A stretch of 64,000 nucleotides of DNA from Avena insularis (taxonomy: Eukaryota; Streptophyta; Magnoliopsida; Poales; Poaceae), in the NCBI GenBank assembly GCA_023614405.1, contig CM042684.1, positions 467,675,650-467,739,649 on the forward strand. The letters run 5' to 3'. The notes under the pieces are model-generated. The model was not told the DNA's origin. It made no database searches and saw only the letters and a list, made by a program, of their open reading frames with translations. The position numbers and the translations under genes are program-made. Below, in pieces: positions 19,957 to 32,113 of the stretch (the first letter of the stretch is position 1; each line of letters begins with the position of its first letter).

Positions 19957-21547
19957 TGATACATTGTAAATGTATTTATAATTTTTGATGTTCCATGCTT
20001 GGTTTTATCCACTTTCTTGTGTTTTGTTTCAACTTTGGAGTACTTTTCATATGATTTCTTGGACTAACCTATTAACAAGAGCCACAGTGCTAGCTTCCTG
20101 TTTTCTGCTGTTTTTGGTTCCAGGAAAGTCAGAAAATGAATATTCTCGGAATTAGACGGGACAAAAGCCAAAGTGCCTATTTTTCGGAAGGGATCAAGTG
20201 CCAGAATACGAGACGAAGAGGGGCCAGGGGCCGGCCACACCACCTGGCCGCGCGGCCAGGCCTGGCCCGCGCCAGGGGGTGGTGTGGTGGCTCCCAGCAC
20301 CCCCTCGGCCTCTCCTTCCGCCTATATATTGCCCTCGGGACAAAAACCCTAAGGACCCGATCAAAAATCCACGAAAGAGTCTGTAGCCGCTGTCATCTAC
20401 ATCCCTAGATTGGGAGGGATCTGAAGCTCTTCCCGGCACCTCACGGAGAGGGAATTCACCGAGGCCTTCTTCATCACCATGCAAGCCTCCGTGTGATGCG
20501 TGAGTAGTTCATCCTTGGACTACGGATCCATGTAGTAGCTAGATGGCTGGTTTCTCCTCCTTTGTGCTTTCATGTTTAGATCTTGTGAGCTGCTCATGAT
20601 CAAGATCATCTATTTGTAATTCATACATGTTGTGTTTATGGGATCCGATGGATATTGAGATGCTATTTCAGATTGATTATTGATTCTATCATGTCTTTGT
20701 TATTTGAGATCTTGCATGCTTTCCGTTGTTAGTAGCTATCTTGGCCAAGTAGATGCTAGCAACTCCAAGAGTTAGTATTTATGCTCGATAGTGCGTTCAT
20801 GCCTCTGGTAATCTAGGGAAGTGACAGAAATCTCTAAGGTACTAGATGTGCTATTGCTGCTAGGGAGAAAACAACAATCCTTTGTTCATAGAACAATCGT
20901 ATTGTTTACTTTACACGCAGTTCGTAAAGAAATAATCTGTTGCTTGCAACTTAATACTAGAGGGGGTTCGGATGATAACATGAAGGTGGATTATTACTCA
21001 TAGATGCAGTTGGATGGCGGTCTATGTATTATGTTGTAATGCCCAATCAAGTCTCAAAGGAGTCAAGATGATTAGTATATGCGTGTATTGCTTTCTCGGT
21101 GTTTGTCAATTGCCCCGCTGTAATTTGTTCACCCAACATGTTATTTATCTAAGGAGAGCCACCTCTAGTGAACTATGGATCCCGGTCCTTTTTCTTTACA
21201 TACAATCTATAAATTGTTTCTGCTTTGTGTTTACTTTCTGCAAACTATTACTTCTTTCCATTCGATACGTTTAATCCTTTGTTTTCCACAAAACACGGTG
21301 AGATTTACAACCTCATCGCAAGTTGGGGACAAAGTTCTGTGGTTGTGTTGTGCAGGTCTCCACGTTGCTACTAGCACCGGTAGTGCATACGCCAAAGCTC
21401 AGCTAGCAACACCTTTGGGGTGTTTCCTTGCTCCTACTGGTTCGATTAAACCTTGGTTTCATAACTAAGGGAAAACTTACTGCTGTGCTCATCATACCTT
21501 CCTCTTGGGGTTCCCAACGAGCTCTACGTCGAAAGTCGAGCGCATCA
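19957..21547 (+). repeat. 5' LTR of Athila-type element A
   Basis: TGATAC...GCATCA, 1591 bases. It has a GC-rich palindromic module at about 20228-20295 ('ccacaccacctgg' versus 'gggggtggtgtgg'), then a TATA box (CTATATATTG, about 20322), a transcribed leader and the U5 region, which ends just before the primer-binding site. Confidence 0.85.
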
Positions 21548-21740
21548 AGATCTTTTCTGGCGCCGTTGCCGGGGAGTCAAGGACATCTTCACAAGGGGAG
21601 TCCCTCATAACCAATCTCTTTACTTTGTTGTTTTTGTTTTTCTTAGTTTCTTTTTGCTTTGTTTGCTTGTTTTGTTCTTCAAAAACACAAAAAAAAATAG
21701 TTTTACTTGTTTGCTTTCTTATTTGAAAACCCAAAAAAAA

Positions 21741-23639
21741 ATGACTACTCTTGAAAACACTAAGTTGTGTGACTTCACTAGCACCAACAACAATGATTTT
21801 ATGAGCACACCTATTGCTCCACCTGTGGCTGAAAATACTTTCTTTGAGATAAAACCTGCTTTGCTCAATCTTGTTATGAGAGAACAATTTTCTGGTATTG
21901 GTAATGAAGATGCTGCTTCCCATCTAAATAACTTTGTTGAACTTTGTGAGATGCAAAAGCATAGGGATATAGATGGTGATATTATTAAACTGAAATTATT
22001 TCCTTTCTCTTTGAGAGGAAAAGCTAAAGAATGGTTGAATTCCTTAACTAGGAATAGTATTGATTCTTGGACTAAGTGCAAAGATGCTTTTATTGGAAAA
22101 TACTATCCTCCTGCTAAGATTATATCCATGAGAAGTGAAATAATGAAGTTTAAACAACTTGATAATAAGCATGTTGCTCAAGCTTGGGAAAGAATGAAAT
22201 CTTTGGTAAAGAATTGTCCCACTCATGGACTGACTGCTTGGATGATCATCCAAACTTTTTATGCAGGATTAAACTATTCTTCAAGGAACCTATTGGATTC
22301 AGCTGCTGGAGGTACCTTTATGACCATCACTTTGAGTGCTGCAACAAAACTTTTGGACAATATGATGGTTAATTATTCTGAATGGCATACTGAGAGAGCT
22401 CCACAAGGTAAGAAGGTAAATTCTGTTGAGGAAACCTCCTCCTTGAGTGATAAGATTGATATTATTATGTCTATGCTTGTTAATGGGAAAGCCCATATTG
22501 ATCCAAATAATGTTCCTTTAGCCTCTTTGGTTGCTCAAGAAGAGCAAGTTGATGTGAACTTCATAAGAAATAACAATTTTGGCAACAATGCTTATGGTAA
22601 TAATGCTTATAGGAACAATTTTGGTAACAACAATTATAAGCCATATCCTCCTAATAATACTTATGGCTATAATGGTAAACCTGAATTACCTAGTGAAGGA
22701 AGAATTTTAGAAGTTGAAAGAGCCACTAAAAACTTCATGCAAATGCAATATGAGCAAAATAAAGTATTTACTAAAACTATGGAGGAACAATCCACCATCT
22801 TGAAGAGCATTAGCCATCAACTTGAGAGTCTAAATAGGGAAATACCTAGTTTACAAATGAAACTCTCTAATGCTGAAAGAAATATATCATCTTTGTCTGA
22901 AGCTCAATCTTCATTGATTAATAAAATTGCCGCTAAACCTGAAACTAATGATAATCCCTTTGCAGCTACAAATGCTATACAAGTAAGAATTGATGAAAAT
23001 GTTAGACTATTAGCTGAGTTACACGCTAAGTGGGAAAGAGAAGATGAAATTGCTAGAAACATTAGTGTTTCTACTATCACCACCACTAGTGTTGAGGCTA
23101 CTAATAGTTCTACTACTTTAGATGATAAAGTTGATTTTGATCTTGATGGTTGCAACATCTCTGAAGTTATTAAGTTCCTACAAAAGCTTGCTAAAAGTCC
23201 TAATGCTAGTGCTATGAACATGGATTTTACAAAACACATTACTGATGCTCTCATAAAGATTAAAGAAGAAAAGATGAAACATAAAGCTTCTATTCCTATA
23301 AAACATGAAGATGGTTGGGAACCCATCATTAATATGAAAGTGAATGACTTTGATTTCAAAGCTTTATGTGATCTTGATAGTAGTGTTTCTATTATGCCTA
23401 GAAAGATTTATGATATGCTTGATTTGCCTCCTCTTGAAGATTGCTATTTGAATGTCCCACTTGATGATAATGCTAAAAAGAAACTCATGGGGAGTCTTAA
23501 TGATGTTCTTATTATGGTTAACGATTCCTATGTCCCCGTTGATTTCTATGTTTTGGATGTTGAATACAATGCTTCTTGTCCTATTACTTTGGGAAGACCT
23601 TTTCTTAGAACTATTGGTGCCATCATTGATATGAAATAA
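21741..23639 (+). CDS. Athila-type gag with C-terminal protease-like domain
   Basis: 632 residues from the ATG at 21741; the ORF is open further upstream, but that part is a poly-A/T-rich leader. The gag core lies at about residues 25-220 (MREQFSGIGNEDAASHLNNF, LFPFSLRGKAKEWLNSL, GKYYPPAKI). A low-complexity Asn/Gly/Tyr stretch follows (NNAYGNNAYRNNFGNNNY, near 275-300), then coiled-coil-like segments. The C-terminal 130 residues look like a retropepsin: WEPIINMKVNDFDFKALCDL then a site reading D-L-D-S-S where the family has D-[LT]-G-[AS]-S, and later LGRPFLRT. The stop at 23637-23639 comes just after the protease. The active-site Gly-to-Asp change suggests an inactive protease. Gag forms the cytoplasmic particle that packages element RNA. 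Confidence 0.85.
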   Translation: MTTLENTKLCDFTSTNNNDFMSTPIAPPVAENTFFEIKPALLNLVMREQFSGIGNEDAASHLNNFVELCEMQKHRDIDGDIIKLKLFPFSLRGKAKEWLNSLTRNSIDSWTKCKDAFIGKYYPPAKIISMRSEIMKFKQLDNKHVAQAWERMKSLVKNCPTHGLTAWMIIQTFYAGLNYSSRNLLDSAAGGTFMTITLSAATKLLDNMMVNYSEWHTERAPQGKKVNSVEETSSLSDKIDIIMSMLVNGKAHIDPNNVPLASLVAQEEQVDVNFIRNNNFGNNAYGNNAYRNNFGNNNYKPYPPNNTYGYNGKPELPSEGRILEVERATKNFMQMQYEQNKVFTKTMEEQSTILKSISHQLESLNREIPSLQMKLSNAERNISSLSEAQSSLINKIAAKPETNDNPFAATNAIQVRIDENVRLLAELHAKWEREDEIARNISVSTITTTSVEATNSSTTLDDKVDFDLDGCNISEVIKFLQKLAKSPNASAMNMDFTKHITDALIKIKEEKMKHKASIPIKHEDGWEPIINMKVNDFDFKALCDLDSSVSIMPRKIYDMLDLPPLEDCYLNVPLDDNAKKKLMGSLNDVLIMVNDSYVPVDFYVLDVEYNASCPITLGRPFLRTIGAIIDMK

Positions 23640-23704
23640 GGCACCATTAAATATCAACTCCCACTCAAGAAAGGTATAGAACACTTCCCTAAAAAGAGAG
23701 AAAA

Positions 23705-24942
23705 GATTTGTCAATTGCCCCGATGTAATTTGTTTACCCAGCATGTTATCTATCTAAGGAGAGCCACCTCTAGTGAACTATGGATCCTGGTCCTTTTCTT
23801 TACATACAATCTACAATCTTTTACTGCTTTGTGTTTACTTTCTGCAAACTTTACTTCTTTCCATTCGATACGTTTAATCCTTTGTTTTCCACAAAACACG
23901 GTGAGATTGACAACCTCATCACAAGTTGGGGACAAAGTTCGGTGGTTGTGTTGTGCAGGTCTCCACGTTGCTACTAGCACCGGTAGTGCGCCCTGCCAAA
24001 GCTCAGCTAGTAACACCTTTGGGGTGTTTCCTTGCTCCTACTGGTTCGATTGAACCTTGGTTTCATAACTGAGGGAAACTTGCTACTGTGCTCATCATAC
24101 CTTCCTCTTGGGGTTCCCAACGAGCTCTACATCAACCACAAGCCATCAACACTTTTCTAGGCGCCGTGCATTAAGCCGTCAGGAAGTGACAGAAATCTCT
24201 AAGGTACTAGATGTGCTGTTGCTACTAGGGAGAAAACAACAATCCTTTGTTCATAGAACAATCGTATTGTTTACTTTACACGCAGTTCGTAAAGCAATAA
24301 TCTGTTACTTGCAACTTAATACTGGAGGGGGTTCGGATGATAACCTGAAGGTGGATTATTAGTCATAGATGCAGTTGGATGGCGGTCTATGTATAATGTT
24401 GTAATGCCCAATCAAGTCTCAAAGGAGTCAAGATGATTAGTTTATGCATGTATTGCTTTCTCGGTGTTTGTCAATTGCCCCGCTGTAATTTGTTCACCCA
24501 GCATGTTATCTATCTAAGAAGAGCCACCTCTAGTGAACTATGGATCCCGGTCCTTTTCTTTTACATACAATCTACAAACTATTTAATTCTTTGTGTTTAC
24601 TTTCTGCAAACTATTACTTCTTTCCATTCGATACGTTTAATCCTTTGTTTTTCGCAAAACACGGTGAGATTGACAACCTCATCGCAAGTTGGGGACAAAG
24701 TTATGTGGTTGTGTTGTGCAGGTCTCCACGTTGCTACTAGCACCGGTAGTGCGCCCTACCAAAGCTCAGCTAGTAACACCTTTGGGGTGTTTTCCTTGCT
24801 CCTACTGGTTCGATTAAACCTTGGTTTCATAACTGAGGGAAACTTGTTGCTGTGCTCATCATACCTTCCTCTTGGGGTTCCCAACGAGCTCTACATCAAC
24901 CATGCATCAAGCACTTTTCTGGGCGCCGTGCACTGAGCCATC
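23705..24942 (+). repeat. Two tandem partial copies of the element A LTR 3' portion
   Basis: Copy B (about 23705-24170) matches 21105-21560 of the 5' LTR; copy C (about 24185-24942) matches about 20819-21560. Both end in a variant of the primer site ('cttttctaggcgccgtgcat' and 'cttttctgggcgccgtgcac'). Each copy starts at a different internal LTR position, pointing to illegitimate recombination or template switching and not to a normal 3' LTR. Confidence 0.8.
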
Positions 24943-25187
24943 ACTTCCTTAGTCTTCTAGAAAAATAGGATTTTCCTTATATTTTCCCGGATTTTCTGAT
25001 CTTCGCGAATTTTGCCTCCAAACAGCACATTTTCCATCAGAATCCTGACTGAAGCGGTCCATGCTCCAAAAGTCATCAACCATGCAAAAATAGATGAAGT
25101 AACATAAGTATCACCTCTCAATATGAAATATATCAATGAATAATAGTGAATTAAGACATAGAATAGTGATGCAAAATGGACGTATCA
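24943..25187 (-). repeat. Truncated 3' LTR of Athila element B
   Basis: Nearly identical to 34393-34631 ('gaattttgcctccaaacagc', 'tagtgatgcaaaatggacgt'). It stops at 24943, where the element A LTR begins. Confidence 0.88.
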
Positions 25188-28100
25188 ACTCCCCCCAAGC
25201 TTAGACTTCGCTTGTCCCCAAGCGAAACTGAGCTCAATAAACATGGCCTCAGGTTTATGGAGTGAAGAGTCGATAAAAGAATACGGACAAGAAGCCTCAC
25301 ATTCATCAAATACATAGATCATAATATAAGACAACTCACTATTATATAACTCAACTTGTAATAAGTAAAGGAAACAGAATAAAGATACATAAAGTGAATC
25401 ATAATTGGTAATGGCAAACTTAGCTCTTGGTCGAAGAATAGTTGATAATTTGCTGGAGTTCACAAATAGCTGGTTTTTCAATGATAGCTTTCAAAGTAGT
25501 AAACATCAAGATAAGAGCAATGTGCAAAGCAAGGAACATAAGAAACATGAGTGAATAAATAATCATATGAATGAATGAAACACAACAACTCAAAATACTT
25601 GCTAAGATAGAAGGGAGTAGGTTTACTGACTCAACTACAAAGTAAAAGAAAGGCCCTTCAAAGAGGGAAGCAGGGATTGCAAGTCTCATAAAGAGCTCCC
25701 AAAAATTATGATACTTACTAGCTTTCAGCTCTCATTGCCCCTATCATAGGCATCTTTAGGTGATTGAGGTTAAAGTGACACAACTAAGAGGATATGCTTG
25801 ACAAGTTATAAGTTGAAATCTCATGCCCCTTACTTATGAGTACCGATCCTCATGCTACTCAACTTCAGTCACGAGAAAGCTCTTGTCATTGTAAATACAT
25901 GTGTATCATTGAGAACCGCCAACGGGGTACCCCTTGCACATGACACAAGAGCTATCCCATAATCAAAATGACAAGGCAAGCAGACAGTGAGCATCTCAGC
26001 GATCTTTTTATTTGCTATTTGCATAGGTTTTTATTGAGGATGTTTCATAGAATGCTCACTATAGTTATGCTGTAAGTTTCCACCATGATTAGGCATGGCT
26101 TAGGCTAGCGGCCCAGGCGTTTCTCTAACACACATATAAACTCCATGATCTTACAAGTTCCACTTTTATTTCACACCGTCGGGATCCATAAGCAAAAGAA
26201 CATGATATCAATGGGGTACAAAGTACCAAATGAAGTGTTGAAAGCGGTCCCCATGGTACATGGTTCGGCTAACTTCAGCTCATAAAGCGCAAGCATATAC
26301 GCAACAAAGAAGGACCCAATGGTTCAAGTTTATTAAATGCAAGAAAGTAAAGTGTGCCATCAAGTTCGTGAGAGCTTTAATCACTAATTTTCACATAACA
26401 AGTTTAATTTGGGAGGTAGATAAAACAAGAATTTACTTGGAATAGCAATAATGCTACTTGGTAGGTATGGTGGACACAAATGGCAAAGTTTTTGGTTTAA
26501 AGGAGGTGGATGCACGAGAAGAAAACCCTCTCAGTACAGGTTTTTGGCTAGCAAGGCTGGGTAGCAAGTATAAGAGTTGAAAGAAACAACCAAACATACA
26601 AGTGATAAAGACAAACATGCAATGTTCCTTGGAAGCACAAAAGATCTTAACTAGAGAATACTAGACTTATGAGAAAATCAAGAAAGAAAGATGATGAAAT
26701 AATTTTTCTTTAGAGTACCTTTATATTTTTCATTCAACTCTCAAAAAAAGTGTTGCTACTGACCGAGCCAGGTTTGCCAAAACCAACTAAATTAACTCAA
26801 TGATCCCAAAGTGACACCAATACTAACAACAAGATCAATCATATAACCACGAATTGAAAATTAATATAAGCTATGCAAAAGAGTGAATGATAGAACTTCT
26901 CATTAATATTACATAACGGTAACTCACACCAAGGGATACATATCTAACGAGAGAGGGGACACTTCCATAATGCAAACCATACTACATAATAACTCCTCTA
27001 TTCATGATATGACTCTACTAATAAGGTAAAAAGATAGAAGATAGTGATATGATACCGCGGCACTCCCCCAAGCTTGGAACAAACCAAGGGGATGCCAAAC
27101 CTGATGACGAGTTACTCCTTCGGTGGTGGTGGTAATATTTTCTTAGTTTACGTGAGGAAATCTTCCAGCATCTTGCGAAGCCTATTATTCTCCCATTGAA
27201 GCATGTGCACCTTCCTCCTCAAGTCTCGGTACTTATCGCAGAAATCCTTAGTGACTCGTAGGGCTTCCGTTGATGCAGGGCAAGAGACTAAAGGTACCAG
27301 CCCCTGCTTGGGGTCTTGGAGATCTTCCTCCATAGGCTCCTTCCCCTTATCCTTGGCGAACACCATTGTGCTTCTAAACCTTCAAAGAGTATGTCCTGGC
27401 AGAAACAGATCGAAACAAAAACACGAAGAAAATATGATATACAAACCTCGGGAGATCCGGGGGAATATATATTACGAAGTTTCATATCAAAAGGACTGAG
27501 AGAAAACGAGTCGGAGGCGGAGTCTAGGGTGGACTCACCACCTGGTGGCGCGGCTAGGGGTGGGCCCGCGCCACAGGGTGGTGTGAGCCACCCTGGCTCC
27601 GTTTCCGTCCCTCTTTCGCTTCGTAAGCAAAAAAACAAACTGAAAGCAAAAAACAAATTGGGTTGTCTCCCATAAAGCTCTTTCTTTATAGCCATTAAGA
27701 TGAGCATGGTAATTTTGAAGAAGCTCTTATAGGGATATGAATTGAGGTGAAAGAGAGCATTAAGAAGCAAAAAAATACACACGTCTAAGTCTAACCCACT
27801 TCCTATGCAAGGGAATTTTATAAACAAACAAGTTTTTAAAACCAGAAGCAACTTGCATAAGAGGGCAAAAGAAGTGCAACATAAAAACTTTCAGCATAAA
27901 ACGAGGAAACTTGATATTATTGAGATACATAAGAACACTTTTCCCTCTCTCATAGTAACTTTCAGTATCATGCATAAACTTAACAATATAGCTATCACAA
28001 GGACCATCATAGCAATGATCACTTATTCTAACAGAAAACACGGGAATACTAGCTCTCATAACACTACTTTGTGAAACAATATTAGAGGTATCCTTACAAA

Positions 28101-28283
28101 GGATAGGGTATCCCTCTTTTTATATTTAGTAACAAAGTCTTTCACATTTGCTATTATAGGTTCATCACCCAATTGTTTATCAGGTTCAACAGCTTTATTT
28201 GTACTTTCATTAACCATACTAGCTATCATAGAATGTTCCTTAATTCTAACTGGGAAAGGAATTTTCTCAATATAAGGTTTAGG
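25188..28283 (-). other. 3' non-coding interior of Athila element B
   Basis: Polypurine tract at the left edge, then about 1.9 kb without a supported ORF, a conserved 'caagcttgggggagtgcc' motif (complement, about 27062-27078), a small coiled-coil ORF (27148-27366) and a GC-rich LTR-like palindrome at 27537-27592. From 27640 to 28283 the minus strand contains broken coding remnants that continue the gag reading after the solo LTR (for example PFPVRIKEHSMIASMVNES near 28200). Confidence 0.55.
27148..27366 (-). CDS. Small coiled-coil ORF of Athila element B
   Basis: 72 residues from Met 27366: a lysine/glutamate-rich start (KDKGKEPMEED), then DLRRKVHMLQWENNRLRKML, which suits a coiled coil. I recall such short ORFs in the 3' region of Triticeae Athila elements, but no function is established. 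It could be the remnant of a longer protein. Confidence 0.45.
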   Translation of the reverse strand: MVFAKDKGKEPMEEDLQDPKQGLVPLVSCPASTEALRVTKDFCDKYRDLRRKVHMLQWENNRLRKMLEDFLT

Positions 28284-31200
28284 TGTAACATCCCAAAAAA
28301 ATTCAAATTTTGGAATGTTAAATAAAAATAAATTATGGCTTAAATGTTGTATGTTTCACATTGACTTGGTTGAATTTCTGAAGGATTTAAAACCTTTGTG
28401 GACTAGTTTAAAGTTTTCTCAAACCTTGATTCAAAAATTCAAGAGCGGATAAATATCACTATCCAAATTATAAAATTTGGTTTGAAAGACTTTAAACAAA
28501 TCCAACTTGGGTATTTGATGTTTTTTCCATTGAATATTTGTCCAAACTATGTTCAAATACTTAAGAGAGGGAATAGTGTGACTTTCCCAATAAACAAGTT
28601 GGGAAAATATTCTACTTTGGGATTTATCGAGTCTTGTTGCATTTTCGGTTTTTAATATATTTAAGTTCATTTCCATATATGAAATAAAAGAAAAGAGAAG
28701 AGGATAGAATGACTTCCTCAAACTATTGTATTGGAAGTGAAATATAATATATATATATGCATTTTCGGAGTTTTATAGTAATTTATAAAACCCTAAAACT
28801 AATTTAGGAAATTTATATTACCTATTTTAAAACTAAAATGAATTTCCAAAAATATATGGGTGAGAAAGTATAGTTCCTAAAATTTCTAATTATGTATTTT
28901 GGGAACTTGTGAATATAGATTTGACACTATGTTAAATCCTACTTATAAATAAGAATATAGGAGTAGACTGAAATAAATGAAAGGATATAGAGGGAAAAAA
29001 GAAAGGACCGAACCAGACCAAAGAGCCCGGCCAGGCCCATGTAGACCTAGCGATCCGCCGTCTTCCTCCTGGAGCACGAACACATTACAAACATGCCATG
29101 ACAACCTTTCCCCTTCCAATTACACTAATTCTGGTGACTTTCTCCCTTGGACGTAACCACAAAACTTGTTCATATTTTAGTGGAGGTTCCATTCAGGGGA
29201 TTAAAACCCCACTTCATTGCCTTTAAATCACCACCGAGTGCATGTAATGGCTATGACCGAGCTGTGCAATTCTCTTCCTATCCCAGCGACCCACCCTCTC
29301 CCCAGGCTATAAAAGGATACCCAGATGCTCCCCTCATCTCACTTTGCCATTCCACCGAACCAAGCCCCAGTTCTGCCCATCTTGAGAGCGAATTTATTCG
29401 CTGAAGTTGCAGCGTCATCTTCGATTTCGTCGGGTACAGAGGGACTCAGGCTCTATTTCGTCGGGTACAGAGGGACTCCCTAATCCAACGACCATCCAAT
29501 TGTGCAGCCAGCAGTGACTAGATGTGATGACGGCCGAGGTGAAATTCGCTCTACCATACGCCGACGCCGCTGGGAACACCGCGCTGGACCTCCCAAGAAC
29601 CTATCAGCTACATCTCTGCCATTGCCGATCACTACTCCCTTGCTCAACGAGTCTCTCTTTTGAATCCGTCGCCATCGTCACTACTTCCATCATTGACGTG
29701 GACTACCACGCTAGCATCGGTGAGAATTATATGTATATATATTTTTACTTTTGTTGTTTGATCCACCTAGACAGTTGTTAGAAATATATATAGTTGAATA
29801 GCCAAGGGCATGTATAGCTATTTAGACGGTGACTGTCCATAATAGGCATCCATCTCACCTCTGCATTGCAGTACAAACAGTTAATCCTTTGGCCTGTTGT
29901 TTTGGTTGTATGTAAAAATAGAAATCACTGGTAATTTCTTCCTCAATTAATCGATCTGAATTCCTTAATCAAATGATGTGCACTTGTGGTAGACTGTTTG
30001 GGCACGACCTGCAACCATAGGAGCGGTCGGACTTTGGTTCACCAGATATGGGCGGCAAAAAGTTCTACCGCAAGGACTATGGAGATTTTTCCTTTAAAAG
30101 AAACCACGAACCAGGCCAATTAACTTCCAATTGTTGCATGTTTCCATGAAAAGCTGATTTAGTTTTTCAGTTCATCCTTCCAACCGAGATACCCACACAG
30201 TAGAGAGCTAGCTAGCCTCATCGATTTGCTACTAGTAGCTCCCTTATGCACGCACACGAAATGATCAGCCACACGTACATGGTGATTGCTTTTAAACTTG
30301 CATAACTCGGGTACATTGGAGCACACCCTGGTCACATATTTGTACGCGTGGCTAGCCTAGTACAACTAGAAATTAACAAAGATGTATAAGTAATACTCCG
30401 ACTTAACATGCAAATATCCATATAAATCTGATCCACGTCAACTCCAATTCCTGACTTAAAGTCAATCACATCTGTCCATCGGTAGCCATGAATAATTTGT
30501 CCAACAATAACATATCCTAGACCATGTTTAGACGTCATAGATTTTAGTCGTAATTCCCACATAATGTTAAAAATATATATACCCAAATTTAATTACAGAT
30601 TATGCTAAAGGCAATAATCTGGTTTTAATTTGGAGTTTATGGATATTTGGCATGATTTCATATTCATTGGTACCTTTTATTTTGGAATGTTATGCATATT
30701 GTATATAGTATCATTTTATTTTATTTGCGATAGATCTCACGAAGAGTGACAAGGATAAATTATCGAGGATTTATTATTAAGGACAAAATACTGATTTCTA
30801 CCCATCAAAAAGGCAAGTGGCACTATCATCCATGTCCTACTATTTTCATTACACTTAGTGGAATTTGTAGTATGCATGATAGGACTACTATGATACTATG
30901 CTATGCTATGTCCTATTAGGATATCCTTTATATATTCCTTAGTGGAAATACCGTAGTTGTAGTATGCTTAGCCCTGCTATAGATTTTGGGATGGAATATC
31001 ATATTATGATTATATGGAGTATTGAAAAATATATGTTTTGTATAATAAACAAGTTCTTAATGAAACACCTGGGTGGAAATGGGACTTGCTTGGATTATGT
31101 TGAGTGGTTACTCAGGGGCTATGTCTATGGTCGGCTGGTGTATCGCACTTGTGGACGGCCACCCAGGAACAAAGAGATTGGAGACGTTCTTGTCGCGAAG

Positions 31201-32113
31201 CTTCCAGTGCAGCCACATGGCATATGGGCTCTGCCTTGACCGACTAAGTTGTGAGAACTCAGCCAGACGGACAGGGGGTGGTAGTGATGATAGGATGGAA
31301 TGCGTCTGTGGTGGTCTGAGGGTTTGCTTCTGAAAAGTCTTGTCTTGATGCATGTCGAGTCTTGTGGGGAAAGTGCACCACCTCTCGAGAGGGTAAAACT
31401 AAGTACTTAGCCGTGTTCCCGGTTATGGACAATTTCTGAGCATCAAGACAATGAAGCGGAATCAAGAATCTCATCATTCTAATTTCCTAAGTTAAAACTT
31501 GATGGGTGGACAAGGGTTGTTGGTTCATTGATTTCTATCAATGGAACCTAGGTTCACTGATTTCTATCAGTGGTACCACTATGTTGTGATTGGAAATATT
31601 ACCTGGAGGGTATCCAGTGTAACTTAGTTGATAATAAGTGTTGCAAACTATTTATGAAAGGATAGGGAAAAACTTTCTTGCTGCAAACTAGCCAAAGCTC
31701 TACCTGGCGAGATATGCATGCAGTAATAGGTTCCACTTTATATCCACATACTAGTGACACTTGCCAATACAATTCAAAATGTATTGACCCTTGTGAATGT
31801 AACTTATCATGTTGCACGATTACTTGATGATAGTGAGGTTTGATGAGTAGGGATTACGAGTCTGCACCCAACATGTTTGCCTGTGGCACATGAAGATGAA
31901 GGACCCCATGCTATATAGTTATATATGTTGCCTTGTAATAAATAGCCATATGAGCTATGTAAGTTGCAATGAACTATTTTATTTCTGGATATGTGTTGTA
32001 ATATGACCTTTGTTTCTTGATATTACATCTTAAACTGTGGGTGCTAGCTAATCGATCGAGGGACTAGCACTATAAACACAAAGATCTACACCTTATCGAG
32101 TGAGGTCGTGACA
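28284..32113 (+). mobile_element. Solo LTR of 3.83 kb (long-LTR family)
   Basis: Starts TGTAACATCCC at 28284, ends ...GTCGTGACA at 32113, with a perfect TSD, TTAGG, on both sides (28279-28283 and 32114-32118). No direct repeat of its ends, no primer site and no coding domain inside, so it is best read as one LTR left by recombination. A TATA box (TATAAAAG, 29308-29315) and a short tandem 'tcgtcgggtacagagggact' (about 29426-29475) mark a promoter and leader in plus orientation. The family resembles very-long-LTR Gypsy types; the name is uncertain. It interrupts the gag of element B. Confidence 0.78.
29308..29315 (+). promoter_or_regulatory. TATA box of the solo LTR
   Basis: CTATAAAAGG in GC-rich surroundings about 1.02 kb into the LTR, followed by a C/T-rich start region and a GC-rich leader, as expected at a U3/R boundary. 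Confidence 0.5.

Larger units (their letters stand above)
19957..24942 (+). mobile_element. Athila-type Gypsy element A, internally deleted
   Basis: A full 5' LTR (19957-21547), a tRNA-Asp-type primer site (tggcgccgttgccggggag, about 21557-21575), gag plus protease-like ORF (21741-23639), then no RT, RNase H or integrase. Instead two partial LTR 3' portions follow directly (23705-24170 and 24185-24942), each ending in a decayed primer-site-like 'gcgccgtgca'. The polyprotein stops soon after the protease, so pol was lost by deletion. The LTR wording ('tctggcgccgttgcc', 'cctatatattgccctcgg') is that of Triticeae Athila-group elements; the exact family name is uncertain. Confidence 0.8.

Noticed and set aside
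27288..27851. 187-codon minus ORF
   Set aside because: It crosses the coiled-coil ORF in another frame and an LTR-like palindrome; no coherent domain.
31073..31333. ORFs in the 3.8-kb solo LTR as genes
   Set aside because: Overlapping frames in both strands with no domain; the TSD shows the whole stretch is one LTR.
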